A program made the translations under genes and the position numbers. This document shows, one piece after another, positions 23,667 through 32,417 of a DNA stretch of 39,591 nucleotides. The stretch is from an uncultured Porphyromonadaceae bacterium (lineage in GTDB: Bacteria > Bacteroidota > Bacteroidia > Bacteroidales > Muribaculaceae), in assembly GCA_900547825.1 (NCBI GenBank), contig URII01000020.1:1-39591 (forward strand). Direction: 5' to 3'. Position 1 is the stretch's first letter, and every line of letters starts with the position of its first letter. Below the pieces are notes generated by a model that saw nothing but the letters and a program-made list of their open reading frames with translations, was not told the origin of the DNA and ran no database searches.

Positions 23667-26639
23667 ATGAAAAAACATTTACTATCTCTTTCCCTTTCGG
23701 CAGGGATAATATTCTCAGTCCACGCGCAGAGTTCCGCACCACTCGACGTGCCCTGCACGGCAGAAATAGAATCGGAAACATCACTCACCGAACAGTTCAC
23801 CACCCTTGACACCAACAACGACGGCACACCCTATTGTTGGGAGTTCGACGCATCCGAAACTGCGGCCCATTACACCCAGAACACTAAAAAAGCTGCCGAC
23901 GACTGGATATTCTCCCCGCCGGTAACCCTCCATCAGGGCAAGACCTACACAATCACCGTAAATATCAAACATTACTCTACATTCGGCTCCGACAAGCAGG
24001 CATTCACTATAACAGCCGGACAAGAAGCTACCCCCGGCGGCCAGTCATCGAAACTGTATTCCGAAAGCGCATTCAACTCAAAACTATATGTGAACCGTGA
24101 GGCAAAATTCACACCAAGTTACACCGGCACATATCACTTCGGCTTTCACCTGACCTCAAATTCCTATATGGGCGATATGTACTTCAAATCCATATCCGTC
24201 AATGAAGTGTTGGCCCATCCCGCAGCAGTGGAAAGCATCACAGTGACTCCGGGCGAAAACGGCGTCCTGTCGGCAACTGTGGGCTGGACTTTCCCGTCCA
24301 CGACACAGTTTGGCGGAGCTCTTGACGAAAACGAATCCCTCACCGCCCGCATATACCGCAGCAGTTCCAGAACATTTAATGCCGATGAATCCACTTTTGT
24401 TGCATCTGTAAGCGGTACAGCAGGAAGTGCCGGCACATATGTCGACAACACCATCACATCGGCCGGAGTACAGTATTACAAAATCTACACCGACGGCTCC
24501 AACGGCACCACCAATGTGGCCGCCACCGCCTTTGCTTCACCGTGGATAGGTCCTGACACCGACTTGAAAGCTGTCACTAATCTGAAAGCAACCGAGGTAG
24601 AGGGCCGCGAGCATGTATACGCCATAACATTCGATTTTCCCGAAGGATCCAACGGAGCATACGTGGACCCGGAAGCTGTGACATTCATTGTATCCCGCAC
24701 ACTGAAATCACCCTCCACCACAGTGACCCTTGCCGAAGGCCTGAAATTCGACGAACTTCCCTTCATCGACGAGACCATCGACGCCATGGGCACATATACT
24801 TATAATGTAAAGACAGTCTATAACGGAAAGACAGCCTGGTCCGGAGCCACAAGTGCCGAAGTCAAAGTGACAATGCCCATGTCGGTGCCATATTCGCAGG
24901 ACTTCAACTCCACCTCAGCCCTCGAATACTTCACCATCTTCCATGGCGAGGAAGGCAAAAGAGACTGGCAGATCAGCAGCAATGCGCTCAATTACTGGGG
25001 CAGCCCGGCCGACGCATGGGCGCTCACCCCACGCATAGCATTGGAAGAAGGCAAAGCCTATAAACTATCGTTCACAGCCCGTGTAAACAGGGCTGCCAGC
25101 CCCAAGGAGCTTTACGTCTACATAGGCACACAGCCTGATGCAGAGTCTTTGGTATCTACACAATTGTTCCATGAAACCATATCCAACACCCTCGCGGAAC
25201 CGAAAGAAGTGACTGTATCCGTTCCGCAATCAGGCAACTATTACATCGCATTCCGCTGCTATGGCCCGTCCGATTCCAACGACATTTACGTTGACGATCT
25301 AAGCGTCACGGAAACTGTAGTCATCCCCAATCCGGTTGAGAACCTCACCGCCACAGCCTCAGAGCAAGGCATAATGGAAGCCGTGCTGCAATGGACCAAC
25401 CCCGCTTCCGACAATACAGGCAATGCCCTGTCGTCGCCCCTTACAGTGAAGATTCTCCGTGGCGAGACCGAAATAGCCCTGCTTGAGGACAGAACTGCCG
25501 GAGCCGCCGACACATATACGGACACCACCGTAGCCGAACCCGGCAAATACACCTATTCCGTAACTGTGGTTATGGGCGACAAGGAATCGGACGCAGCCGA
25601 GGCTGTCAGCACATGGATCGGCCCCGACACCCCGCTGGCCGTGACAGAAATAGCTGTGGAAGAAACCGGAAGCGGCCGTGTGGTGACATTCACCGCACCT
25701 GCGGCCACCGGCGTAAACGGAGGCTATGTTGACACCGAAGCTGTCACATATACCATAAGCCGCAACGAGGATGTGCTTGCCGAGGATCTCACGGAAACCG
25801 TATTTACCGACCCGACCCCGTCCATCGAACTTCCCTTAGGCTCCTATACCTACACCGTGACACCTCACTTCAACGGCCTCACAGGCGAATCGGCCTCATC
25901 CGCCTCAATGATTCTCGGTGACGCCCTCCCCCTGCCCTATGAGGCTGATTTTGCCGACGCCGACCACTTCCTGCTGTGGACCATGCCTAAGAACAGTTCC
26001 AACGGCGGTTTCTCCTACAATGCCGGCGGTTACCTTACTTCCGGACTCGGAAACGGCTCAAAATGGATGTTCTCGGCACCCTTCAACGCCGAAGAAGGGG
26101 AAGGCAGCGTTACCATACGTGGATATTGCTACAACTTCCGTTATCCTGAGGCCGCATCCGTCTATCTCGTGGACTCCACCGAAATCCCCGACATTGAAGA
26201 GAATCCGGAGGAAAACGTCACTGCCATATCATACGCAGCCACTTCCGGAAACTATGCAGCCAAGATAGCCGATCTCACATTTGAGAACGCATCAAGCTAC
26301 ACGGATCCCGTCACCTCATCGTTCAGCATCCCGGCCAAAGGCAAATACTATATAGCATTCAATATGCCTCAGACCAATATGGAGCTTAAGATCAACAAAT
26401 TCAATGTGGTGCAGGACGTAATCTCATCCATTGACAACGTGACATCCGGTGCCGGCAATCTTGCCTATCTGGCCGACATCCACACGGTAGCGGCCGATAC
26501 CGGCGAAGTCATCTGCATATATAATGCCACAGGCGCGCTCGTGGCCACAGGCCGCGGATCGGTATCCGTGGAGTCTCTGCCCGCAGGAATGTACATAGCC
26601 CGCACCCACGGTCAGGCCACCCTTAAATTCGCACGATAA
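23667..26639 (+). CDS. Large secreted modular protein with anchor-J and Fn3-like modules and sorting tail
   Basis: 990 residues from ATG 23667; a GTG at 23643 is in frame, but the ATG gives the signal peptide (1-21, KKHLLSLSLSAGIIFSVHAQ). Three modules share 'choice-of-anchor J'/cleaved-adhesin-type features: strands reading DDWIFSPPVTLHQGKTY, WALTPRIALEEGKAYKLSF and NGSKWMFSAPFNAEEG, each with YYIAF or YHFGF pairs. Between them lie Fn3-like segments (VESITVTPGENGVLSATVGWTFP; VENLTATASEQGIMEAVLQWTNP; WIGPDT repeated). The end is a short T9SS-like tail, NATGALVATGRGSVSVESLPAGMYIARTHGQATLKFAR in two strands with a basic C-terminus. Expected to be exported by the Por system and surface-attached or released. 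A substrate-binding or proteolytic role cannot be assigned; no protease motif is visible. Confidence 0.78.
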   Translation: MKKHLLSLSLSAGIIFSVHAQSSAPLDVPCTAEIESETSLTEQFTTLDTNNDGTPYCWEFDASETAAHYTQNTKKAADDWIFSPPVTLHQGKTYTITVNIKHYSTFGSDKQAFTITAGQEATPGGQSSKLYSESAFNSKLYVNREAKFTPSYTGTYHFGFHLTSNSYMGDMYFKSISVNEVLAHPAAVESITVTPGENGVLSATVGWTFPSTTQFGGALDENESLTARIYRSSSRTFNADESTFVASVSGTAGSAGTYVDNTITSAGVQYYKIYTDGSNGTTNVAATAFASPWIGPDTDLKAVTNLKATEVEGREHVYAITFDFPEGSNGAYVDPEAVTFIVSRTLKSPSTTVTLAEGLKFDELPFIDETIDAMGTYTYNVKTVYNGKTAWSGATSAEVKVTMPMSVPYSQDFNSTSALEYFTIFHGEEGKRDWQISSNALNYWGSPADAWALTPRIALEEGKAYKLSFTARVNRAASPKELYVYIGTQPDAESLVSTQLFHETISNTLAEPKEVTVSVPQSGNYYIAFRCYGPSDSNDIYVDDLSVTETVVIPNPVENLTATASEQGIMEAVLQWTNPASDNTGNALSSPLTVKILRGETEIALLEDRTAGAADTYTDTTVAEPGKYTYSVTVVMGDKESDAAEAVSTWIGPDTPLAVTEIAVEETGSGRVVTFTAPAATGVNGGYVDTEAVTYTISRNEDVLAEDLTETVFTDPTPSIELPLGSYTYTVTPHFNGLTGESASSASMILGDALPLPYEADFADADHFLLWTMPKNSSNGGFSYNAGGYLTSGLGNGSKWMFSAPFNAEEGEGSVTIRGYCYNFRYPEAASVYLVDSTEIPDIEENPEENVTAISYAATSGNYAAKIADLTFENASSYTDPVTSSFSIPAKGKYYIAFNMPQTNMELKINKFNVVQDVISSIDNVTSGAGNLAYLADIHTVAADTGEVICIYNATGALVATGRGSVSVESLPAGMYIARTHGQATLKFAR

Positions 26640-26666
26640 ACCATAACCTATAAGCAATCCATATCA

Positions 26667-28934
26667 ATGAACAGAATTCAAATCCTCACTATCGCTCTGC
26701 TGGGAGCCTTAGCCTCCTACGGTGCAGAGCCGCTGCCCGTAATAAAACGGGGAGCACCTATGCCACGTCAGGCACAGAATATAGATTTTTCAGGGATAAC
26801 CCGCAGTGAAAACCCGTCAGGCTCCACGCTTGTCACAGCCGGTTTTTCAGTAAAGGGTCATGAGGGAGCCCAGACAACTGTATGGAGCGAGAATTTCGAC
26901 AACGGCGCTTCCGCATGGACCATCGATCCCACAACATATGTCACCTGGACAACCAAAAGGATAGCCGCTCCCGGCGAATCTAAAAGCTTCTCGGCCATCG
27001 ATCCCGACGACCGTCTCTCGCTCTATGTGGAAGGCCCGTATCAGCAATATCGCCGTGAAATATCCTCAGCCACCTCAGGCCTTATCCCGGTGCCGGAAAA
27101 AGGTGCGGAGCTACATGCCTATATAGGCTACACACTCAATTATGACGATCAGTGCCGCCTGGCCATTTATGCCTCAGCCGACGGGTTCGAGACTTCGGAA
27201 CTGTTGTGGTCGTCCGAGCGCGGCTCCGGCGAACGCCCGTGGGCATGGCGCAAAGTCGATCTGTCGCTTGCCGCATATGCCGGAAAGCAGATACAGATAC
27301 GCTTCACCTATGGCCCCGGTAGCGCGGATTCATTCAACACCGGAGGCTATATGGGTGATTTCGCCATCGACGGACTCAGTGTCACAGGAGCTGCACCCGT
27401 GGAACATGTGGACGTGGCTACAGGCGAGGAACTCACATTCGTGGATCTCTCGCAAGGCGACGTACAATCCTACCATTGGTCAATGCCCGGCGCCACACCG
27501 TCAGAGTCCTCGCTCCAGTCACCCACGGTAATATATACCGCCGACGGCACCTATGACGTTTCCCTCACCGTCACCGACATAAACGGCGACCGGTCCACCC
27601 TGACGCACACAGCTCTGGTAAATGTCACAGGACGCGCACCCGTGGCCCGCATCAATCCTGCCGCCTCGTTCCGCTATGCCGCCACCCGCCGGTTCATGGT
27701 GGCTCCTATGGCTCCGGTCCGGTTCACCGACGGCTCCGACGGCTATCCCGACTCCTGGGACTGGTCGTTCAGCGGTGTCAGCGCCACCCCTTATGAACCC
27801 TATTTCACTTCCGAGGAATCGCCGGTGGTGCGTTTCAGCTATCTCCACAACCAGGATGTGACGCTCACCGTTGCCAACAGTCATGGCGAATCCTCCGCCA
27901 TAGCTCCCCTCTCGGTGGAATACAGCGGAACAGTAACCAACCTACAGCCCGACGATCAGGCCACAGTTTTCAACATGGAGGACTGGGGCGTGTTCCCAGG
28001 CTCCAACACACGGAAAATCACCGCCTACGCCGAGAAATTCTCCCGTCCCTCATGCCCCGTGATGATTACCGGCGCCTATGTGTTCTTCAACCGTGCCGAC
28101 GCCACTGAACTCACCGACCAGATAGCCGATGTGGGCGTACACCTCTACACAAGCGAGAACGGGCTTCCCGGCCGTAAGCTTGACTCAATGTGGTGGCGCG
28201 TGTTCGAGCTTGACCTCCCCACCTCATCTGGCGAACTGCAGGGCACTGCATTCCCTTTCACCGACTGCCCGATAGTCGACGATGAATTCTTCATCGTGGT
28301 GGACGGCATACCCGAATATTCCGAGACCTGCCTTGTAAGCTTCGGCATGGCCGGCTTCCGCGACAACGGCAACACGGCCTACATGCTCAAGGACGGCCAG
28401 TGGATCGATTGCTCCACCTACTTTCCCGCCGGTGCCAACCACACTTCATTCATGATCTATCCGGAAGTGAGCCATTCGGTAATGTCGGTTCTTGACGAGA
28501 ACGATGTTCCCCTAACCGATCCGGTCTACACCATCAATGCCGGAGCGACCGCAGGCACAGCCAAAGTCAAGGTGTTCTCATATCTCGGATACGAGTCACC
28601 GGTGGCATGCGACACCGACTGGGCACGTGTTACATCGCAACCCAACGGCATGACTGTGGACGAACTTACCATTGAATACGACGCCCTCCCTGCCGGAATG
28701 ACACAGCGCGAGGCTATGTTCACTCTCACTGACAAGGCTTCCGAACTCCCCGTGCGCCTCGTTCAGAAAGCCGGATCAGGTATCGACGGCGTCACCCCTG
28801 AGCGTCCGGCTGCTGAAGTGGAAGCAGTATTCTCCATCGAGGGCCGACGCCTCTCCTCCACCCTCACGGATCTCCCCAAGGGAGTATATGTCGTACGTTA
28901 CACTGACGGCACAACCGTAAAACTCGCACGCTGA
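26667..28934 (+). CDS. Secreted PKD/anchor-J protein with T9SS-type tail
   Basis: 755 residues, signal peptide 1-19 (ILTIALLGALASYGAE). An anchor-J jelly-roll module (about 70-245) has WSENFDNGASAWTID, the YIGYTLNYDDQCRLAIY strand and GGYMGDFAIDGLSVTG. Two PKD-like modules follow: VDLSQGDVQSYHWSMPG with YDVSLTVTDING, and FTDGSDGYPDSWDWSFSG with NQDVTLTVANSHG. A further module of about 180 residues lies near 430-610 (ADVGVHLYTSENGLPGRKL, FFIVVDGIPEYSE), then a beta module (TINAGATAGTAKVKVFSYLGYES). The sorting tail is PAAEVEAVFSIEGRRL plus LPKGVYVVRYTDGTTVKLAR. It lies 27 nt after the previous gene and is terminated by a strong hairpin, so the pair is probably an operon. It is likely an adhesin or cofactor; no catalytic site is seen. 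Confidence 0.8.
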   Translation: MNRIQILTIALLGALASYGAEPLPVIKRGAPMPRQAQNIDFSGITRSENPSGSTLVTAGFSVKGHEGAQTTVWSENFDNGASAWTIDPTTYVTWTTKRIAAPGESKSFSAIDPDDRLSLYVEGPYQQYRREISSATSGLIPVPEKGAELHAYIGYTLNYDDQCRLAIYASADGFETSELLWSSERGSGERPWAWRKVDLSLAAYAGKQIQIRFTYGPGSADSFNTGGYMGDFAIDGLSVTGAAPVEHVDVATGEELTFVDLSQGDVQSYHWSMPGATPSESSLQSPTVIYTADGTYDVSLTVTDINGDRSTLTHTALVNVTGRAPVARINPAASFRYAATRRFMVAPMAPVRFTDGSDGYPDSWDWSFSGVSATPYEPYFTSEESPVVRFSYLHNQDVTLTVANSHGESSAIAPLSVEYSGTVTNLQPDDQATVFNMEDWGVFPGSNTRKITAYAEKFSRPSCPVMITGAYVFFNRADATELTDQIADVGVHLYTSENGLPGRKLDSMWWRVFELDLPTSSGELQGTAFPFTDCPIVDDEFFIVVDGIPEYSETCLVSFGMAGFRDNGNTAYMLKDGQWIDCSTYFPAGANHTSFMIYPEVSHSVMSVLDENDVPLTDPVYTINAGATAGTAKVKVFSYLGYESPVACDTDWARVTSQPNGMTVDELTIEYDALPAGMTQREAMFTLTDKASELPVRLVQKAGSGIDGVTPERPAAEVEAVFSIEGRRLSSTLTDLPKGVYVVRYTDGTTVKLAR

Positions 28935-28956
28935 TCCTGTTTTACCCCGCATAATC

Positions 28957-28995
28957 AAGGCCCGGCGACGCTTCAACGCGCAGCCGGGCCTTTCA
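28957..28995 (+). terminator. Terminator after the PKD protein gene
   Basis: AAGGCCCGGC (28957-28966) pairs with GCCGGGCCTT (28983-28992), then TTCAT. It resembles the hairpin at 23488 in arms and loop (CTTCAAC and CATCAAC). It may also act for the minus-strand LRR gene ending at 29049, but the T-run on that side is poor. Confidence 0.75.
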
Positions 28996-29048
28996 TCTAC
29001 CTAATTTTCAATTTATAATAGTAGTTGCTGGCCTTAAATCATACAGTT

Positions 29049-30443
29049 TTATCGCACGGCTATCTTCCGGGCCTTACCATTCACACTTACCGCATACACG
29101 CCATTTGACAAAGGCGCCTTGTTGACCTGCGCCGAAACATTTTCACCGGCTATGCGGCATGAGGCTACCATGCGTCCGTCAATGCCATACACAGCCACAT
29201 CAGCAGGTTCGCCGGCCTCTACATAGATATACCCGTCACGGGAAGTTACCGACATTTCAGCATCCCGAAGCGTGCTGTCAAGCATCGACATAGCATCCAG
29301 ATCCACATAATAACTGAGCCTGTTGATCCCGTTTATGCTGTAGGACAGCAGCGCTTCCTTATCGGTCAGCGTATATACACCATCGGATGGAATGATCTCC
29401 GTGCCGTTATTTCCGTATACCTTTACATCGGTTATACCATCAGCCACCTCCACAAGGCGGAACGAGCGGGTGCTTCCGGCTGTAAATTCCACACACATCA
29501 CATCACTCATAGGAGCCACCGGCGCGTCAGTAAGTGTTTCTGCCGGATTATTGGCGCTCCCCGTGCTCAGATAATAGGCTACCTCCCCGGTCATCGAGTC
29601 AATGGCATAGAGTCCGGTAATGCTCTTGTTGCGGAGCACACAGCACATATCGGCATAGTCCATAAAATTCTCCGAAAGGATATACACCGTCGTTAGTCCG
29701 CAACCGCGGAAAGCATCGCGTCCGCAGGCTCTGAGATTGCGGGGTATGACCACCTCCTTAAGCGCAGTGCAGTAACCGAAAGCCGTAGCCCCTATTTCCG
29801 TAAGCGCCTCGGTGAGTGTGATACCTGTCAATGCAGGGCAGTTGCAGAAAGCTATGCTCCCTATATAGGTCAGTTCCGGCCCCACGTTCACATTGGCAAG
29901 CGATCCGCACTCCTGAAAGGCGCCTGCCCCGATACGCGATATCGCGGGAAGACTCACTGTCTCCACCCCCGAGCGTGTAAATGCGAAATCGCCCACCGAC
30001 ACCACGCCGGGCAGGGAGATCGACTTCATTGCCGATGTAAACCGGAAAGCGTCCTCACCCACAGTCTCCACCGTTCCCGGTTCCGTTTCCGTGAATGAGG
30101 CCAACTTGGTGCATCCGTTGAAGGCTGCACGCCCCACATACTCCATTGAATTAGGCACCTTGACCGAAGTTATGGCACAATGCGCGAATCCTTCAGCGGC
30201 TATGCCTGTAACCACATACACATCGTCGATATCTATCTTGCAGTATGGTATCTCAAGGGCTCCCGTAGGTTTGGATGAAGGGTCGGCATACACCTCCACG
30301 GTGTGGTTGTTGCCGTTGACAGTCAGAACACGCCCGAGCAGATTATCGGCAATACGCACCTCAGCGCCCTTGTCAGCCCCTGTTACAGCTGTAGGCAAAG
30401 TAAAAAAAGCGGCCGCTGCAACCGCAAAACGAATACACTTCAT
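29049..30443 (-). CDS. BspA-type leucine-rich-repeat protein with sorting tail
   Basis: 464 residues from ATG 30443, signal peptide 1-22 (IRFAVAAAAFFTLPTAVTGA). Residues about 75-245 are LRR_5/BspA repeats of roughly 23 residues: AFNGCTKLASF, DAFRFTSAMKSISLPG, AFTRSGVETVSLPA, AFQECGSLANVNVG, AFCNCPALTGITL, AFGYCTALKEVVIP, AFRGCGLTTVYI. The C-terminus has a sorting-type tail: VAVYGIDGRMVASC followed by LSNGVYAVSVNGKARKIAVR. BspA-type LRR proteins bind host proteins or other cells in oral and gut Bacteroidota; the ligand is unknown here. The repeat strand pattern and a surface role are family knowledge. It is transcribed convergently with the upstream PKD gene and divergently from the CBM protein gene. 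Confidence 0.85.
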   Translation of the reverse strand: MKCIRFAVAAAAFFTLPTAVTGADKGAEVRIADNLLGRVLTVNGNNHTVEVYADPSSKPTGALEIPYCKIDIDDVYVVTGIAAEGFAHCAITSVKVPNSMEYVGRAAFNGCTKLASFTETEPGTVETVGEDAFRFTSAMKSISLPGVVSVGDFAFTRSGVETVSLPAISRIGAGAFQECGSLANVNVGPELTYIGSIAFCNCPALTGITLTEALTEIGATAFGYCTALKEVVIPRNLRACGRDAFRGCGLTTVYILSENFMDYADMCCVLRNKSITGLYAIDSMTGEVAYYLSTGSANNPAETLTDAPVAPMSDVMCVEFTAGSTRSFRLVEVADGITDVKVYGNNGTEIIPSDGVYTLTDKEALLSYSINGINRLSYYVDLDAMSMLDSTLRDAEMSVTSRDGYIYVEAGEPADVAVYGIDGRMVASCRIAGENVSAQVNKAPLSNGVYAVSVNGKARKIAVR

Positions 30444-30476
30444 AATCAAAAATATTTGTTCGAAATTTTCAAGGTG

Positions 30477-30484
30477 CAAAGATA
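30477..30484 (-). promoter_or_regulatory. -7 box of the LRR protein gene
   Basis: Minus strand TATCTTTG followed by CACC, about 33 nt before the ATG. I see no TTG 20 nt upstream. Confidence 0.45.
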
Positions 30485-30623
30485 GCGCCACCGTTTAACA
30501 GCCCGTGCCTCCGCAAAGTATCGTACGGGTAATATGCGGGTATATTTTCAGTATATCATAACAGGGATCCCCTTTAACCTGTAGATACTATAATTTACCA
30601 TCGATACATTTAACGTTGAATCC

Positions 30624-30655
30624 TTTGCATAATCAGCTAATATATCATAACTTTG
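30624..30655 (+). promoter_or_regulatory. Promoter of the CBM protein gene
   Basis: TTTG (30624-30627), exactly 20 nt, TAACTTTG (30648-30655), then CA; the ATG is about 47 nt downstream. The same -7 octamer precedes several other genes of the window. Confidence 0.7.
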
Positions 30656-30702
30656 CACAGTTAAAAATTACACATCATTCATCTTACTTAATTTCATTTA
30701 TC

Positions 30703-32310
30703 ATGAAAAGACTTAAATCCATGGTTATGGGAAGCATGATTCTGTTTCCTATGGTCATGATGGCGGAAGAAACACCCCGTCTTGTCGAGACCCGCGCATT
30801 CTACTCCACCAACGCCGGTGATGCTGTAGGCAAGAAAGCCTCAATCACAATCGACGGCGATTTCAGCGACTGGACCGAGGATATGATAGTATCTACCTGC
30901 GGCGCCAACGACATAGCCACTGCATTTCACGGCTCACACGAGAATTGCGTAATCGACATGTATGCCCTCTATGCGGCATGGGATGACGCGAATCTTTATC
31001 TCGCATGGCAGATGTGCAACACAGGCGACACCTGGGCTCGTGAGGGCGACGGCCCCCTCACCGATGGCGGACGCATAGGCAATGTACCCATCATGGTGAC
31101 TCTGTCGGTCGATCCCTCCTCCCCCGCAATGCACGGCAAAATTCAGAATGCAGGCAGCATCTGGATCGACAACAAACCCTCCATGGGCGTGCAGTTTGCA
31201 AGCCATGTCGACCACATAATAATGCTCAGCGGCAAGGTAGGCGCAAATCCCGGCTGCTCGATGTTCACCGCAGCAAATGCCAACGGCGATGCAAGCTATG
31301 ATGCTGCATACTGCAAAAACATCAACACCCTCGGCATAAAATATGCCATGGCAGAAGGATTCCAGCCCTCACACCTCTGGCGTCAGAAAACATATGCCGA
31401 ATGGGCGGATGCAGAAACCCTGATATCCGACCCGTCGATAATCAACAACATATATGATGCCGAAAACTACGACAACCTTCTGGCCACCCCTTATCCCGAA
31501 GGGCTTAAACCGCACGACACCCAGTTCGACTCATTCTATGAAATGAACATACCCCTGTCAGTGCTCGGCATCGACCGCGAATGGCTCGAGGCCAATGGTA
31601 TCGGCGTACGTATAGTGGGCACACGTGGTGAAAGCGGCATTGACTGCATACCTTTTGACCCCTCGATGGTCGACAACGTGTTTGAGAAATATGGTGCCGA
31701 CACCTCGACCTCACACGAAAAGGACGATATAGACCTCATCACCTACGAACTTGCCTCAGTAGGAAAAATCCGCACCGGATCCGTAAATCCCCTTCCCAAC
31801 CCGGATCCCAATCCTAACCCCAACCCGAATCCCGATCCCAATCCCAATCCCAATCCCGATCCTGTTGAAGGAGCATGGAACGCTTATTTCAAAAATTCGG
31901 CCAACTGGGGCAGCGTATATGCTTACGTATGGGACACCAACGAAAAGGGCAGCGACTCGAAATATCTCGGGGCATGGCCCGGCAAAAAAATTGAGCTTGA
32001 CGCCGAAAGCGGATTTTTCAAAGCAAGCGTAGCCATAGACAATGCCGACGGCAAGAATATGAAAATAATATTCAACAACGGTTCCGGAGGCTCGGGCAAC
32101 CAGACCGGCGATCTCGACTTCAAGCACAACGGCATCTACGACCTCTCCGGATACACAGGCCAATACTCATCATCTATCCAGTCCATTGAAACAGATGAAA
32201 ACGCCCCTGCCATTTACTATAATCTTCAGGGAGTGCAGGTAGCCAACCCCACCAAAGGACTTTACATCGTGGTACGAGGCAAACAGATCACCAAAGAGAT
32301 GGTAAAATAA
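30703..32310 (+). CDS. Secreted protein with CBM9-like and starch-binding (CBM26-like) domains
   Basis: 535 residues from ATG 30703. Signal peptide at 1-21 (SMVMGSMILFPMVMMAEE). Residues about 45-360 are CBM9/DOMON-like, starting SITIDGDFSDWTEDM, with AAWDDANLYLAWQM and a late YEMNIPLSVLGIDREWLEANGIGVRI strand pair. A 23-residue Asn/Asp-Pro linker follows (364-386). The C-terminal domain (about 389-485) has NWGSVYAYVWDTN, LGAWPGKKIELD, MKIIFNNGSGGSGNQTGDLDF, the pattern of starch-binding CBM26 (Trp pair, NNG loop). The tail IYYNLQGVQVANPTKGLYIVVRGKQITKEMVK is a sorting-type end. It should be secreted and bind a glucan or similar carbohydrate; no catalytic domain is present. It is a single gene with its own promoter and terminator. 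Confidence 0.78.
   Translation: MKRLKSMVMGSMILFPMVMMAEETPRLVETRAFYSTNAGDAVGKKASITIDGDFSDWTEDMIVSTCGANDIATAFHGSHENCVIDMYALYAAWDDANLYLAWQMCNTGDTWAREGDGPLTDGGRIGNVPIMVTLSVDPSSPAMHGKIQNAGSIWIDNKPSMGVQFASHVDHIIMLSGKVGANPGCSMFTAANANGDASYDAAYCKNINTLGIKYAMAEGFQPSHLWRQKTYAEWADAETLISDPSIINNIYDAENYDNLLATPYPEGLKPHDTQFDSFYEMNIPLSVLGIDREWLEANGIGVRIVGTRGESGIDCIPFDPSMVDNVFEKYGADTSTSHEKDDIDLITYELASVGKIRTGSVNPLPNPDPNPNPNPNPDPNPNPNPDPVEGAWNAYFKNSANWGSVYAYVWDTNEKGSDSKYLGAWPGKKIELDAESGFFKASVAIDNADGKNMKIIFNNGSGGSGNQTGDLDFKHNGIYDLSGYTGQYSSSIQSIETDENAPAIYYNLQGVQVANPTKGLYIVVRGKQITKEMVK
31795..31863 (+). repeat. Coding repeat: Asn/Asp-Pro linker
   Basis: The 69 bases encode P followed by alternating N/D and P (PNPDPNPNPNPNPDPNP and onward), built from near-identical hexamers CCNAAY/CCCGAT. 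It is an extended linker between the two carbohydrate-binding parts. Such hexamer runs can vary in copy number by slippage without changing frame. Confidence 0.8.
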
Positions 32311-32326
32311 CCCCCGCTACTCATAT

Positions 32327-32366
32327 AAAAATAGAGCCGTGCCGTAACGCGCGGCTCTATTTTTTA
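32327..32366 (+). terminator. Terminator of the CBM protein gene
   Basis: ATAGAGCCG (32331-32339) pairs with CGGCTCTAT (32352-32360) around GTAACGCG, followed by TTTTTT. Confidence 0.85.
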
Positions 32367-32382
32367 TACGCGGAAAAATGCG

Positions 32383-32390
32383 TAACTTTG
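32383..32390 (+). promoter_or_regulatory. -7 box of the ychF gene
   Basis: TAACTTTG followed by CA, 28 nt before the ATG. No exact TTG at 20 nt; the region upstream is T-rich from the terminator. Confidence 0.5.
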
Positions 32391-32417
32391 CACCCGCATA
32401 TATCAATAATTATCACT

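Noticed and set aside
18670..32310. Canonical polysaccharide utilization locus
   Set aside because: No SusD and no glycoside hydrolase are seen; only carbohydrate-binding modules and receptor-type genes are present.
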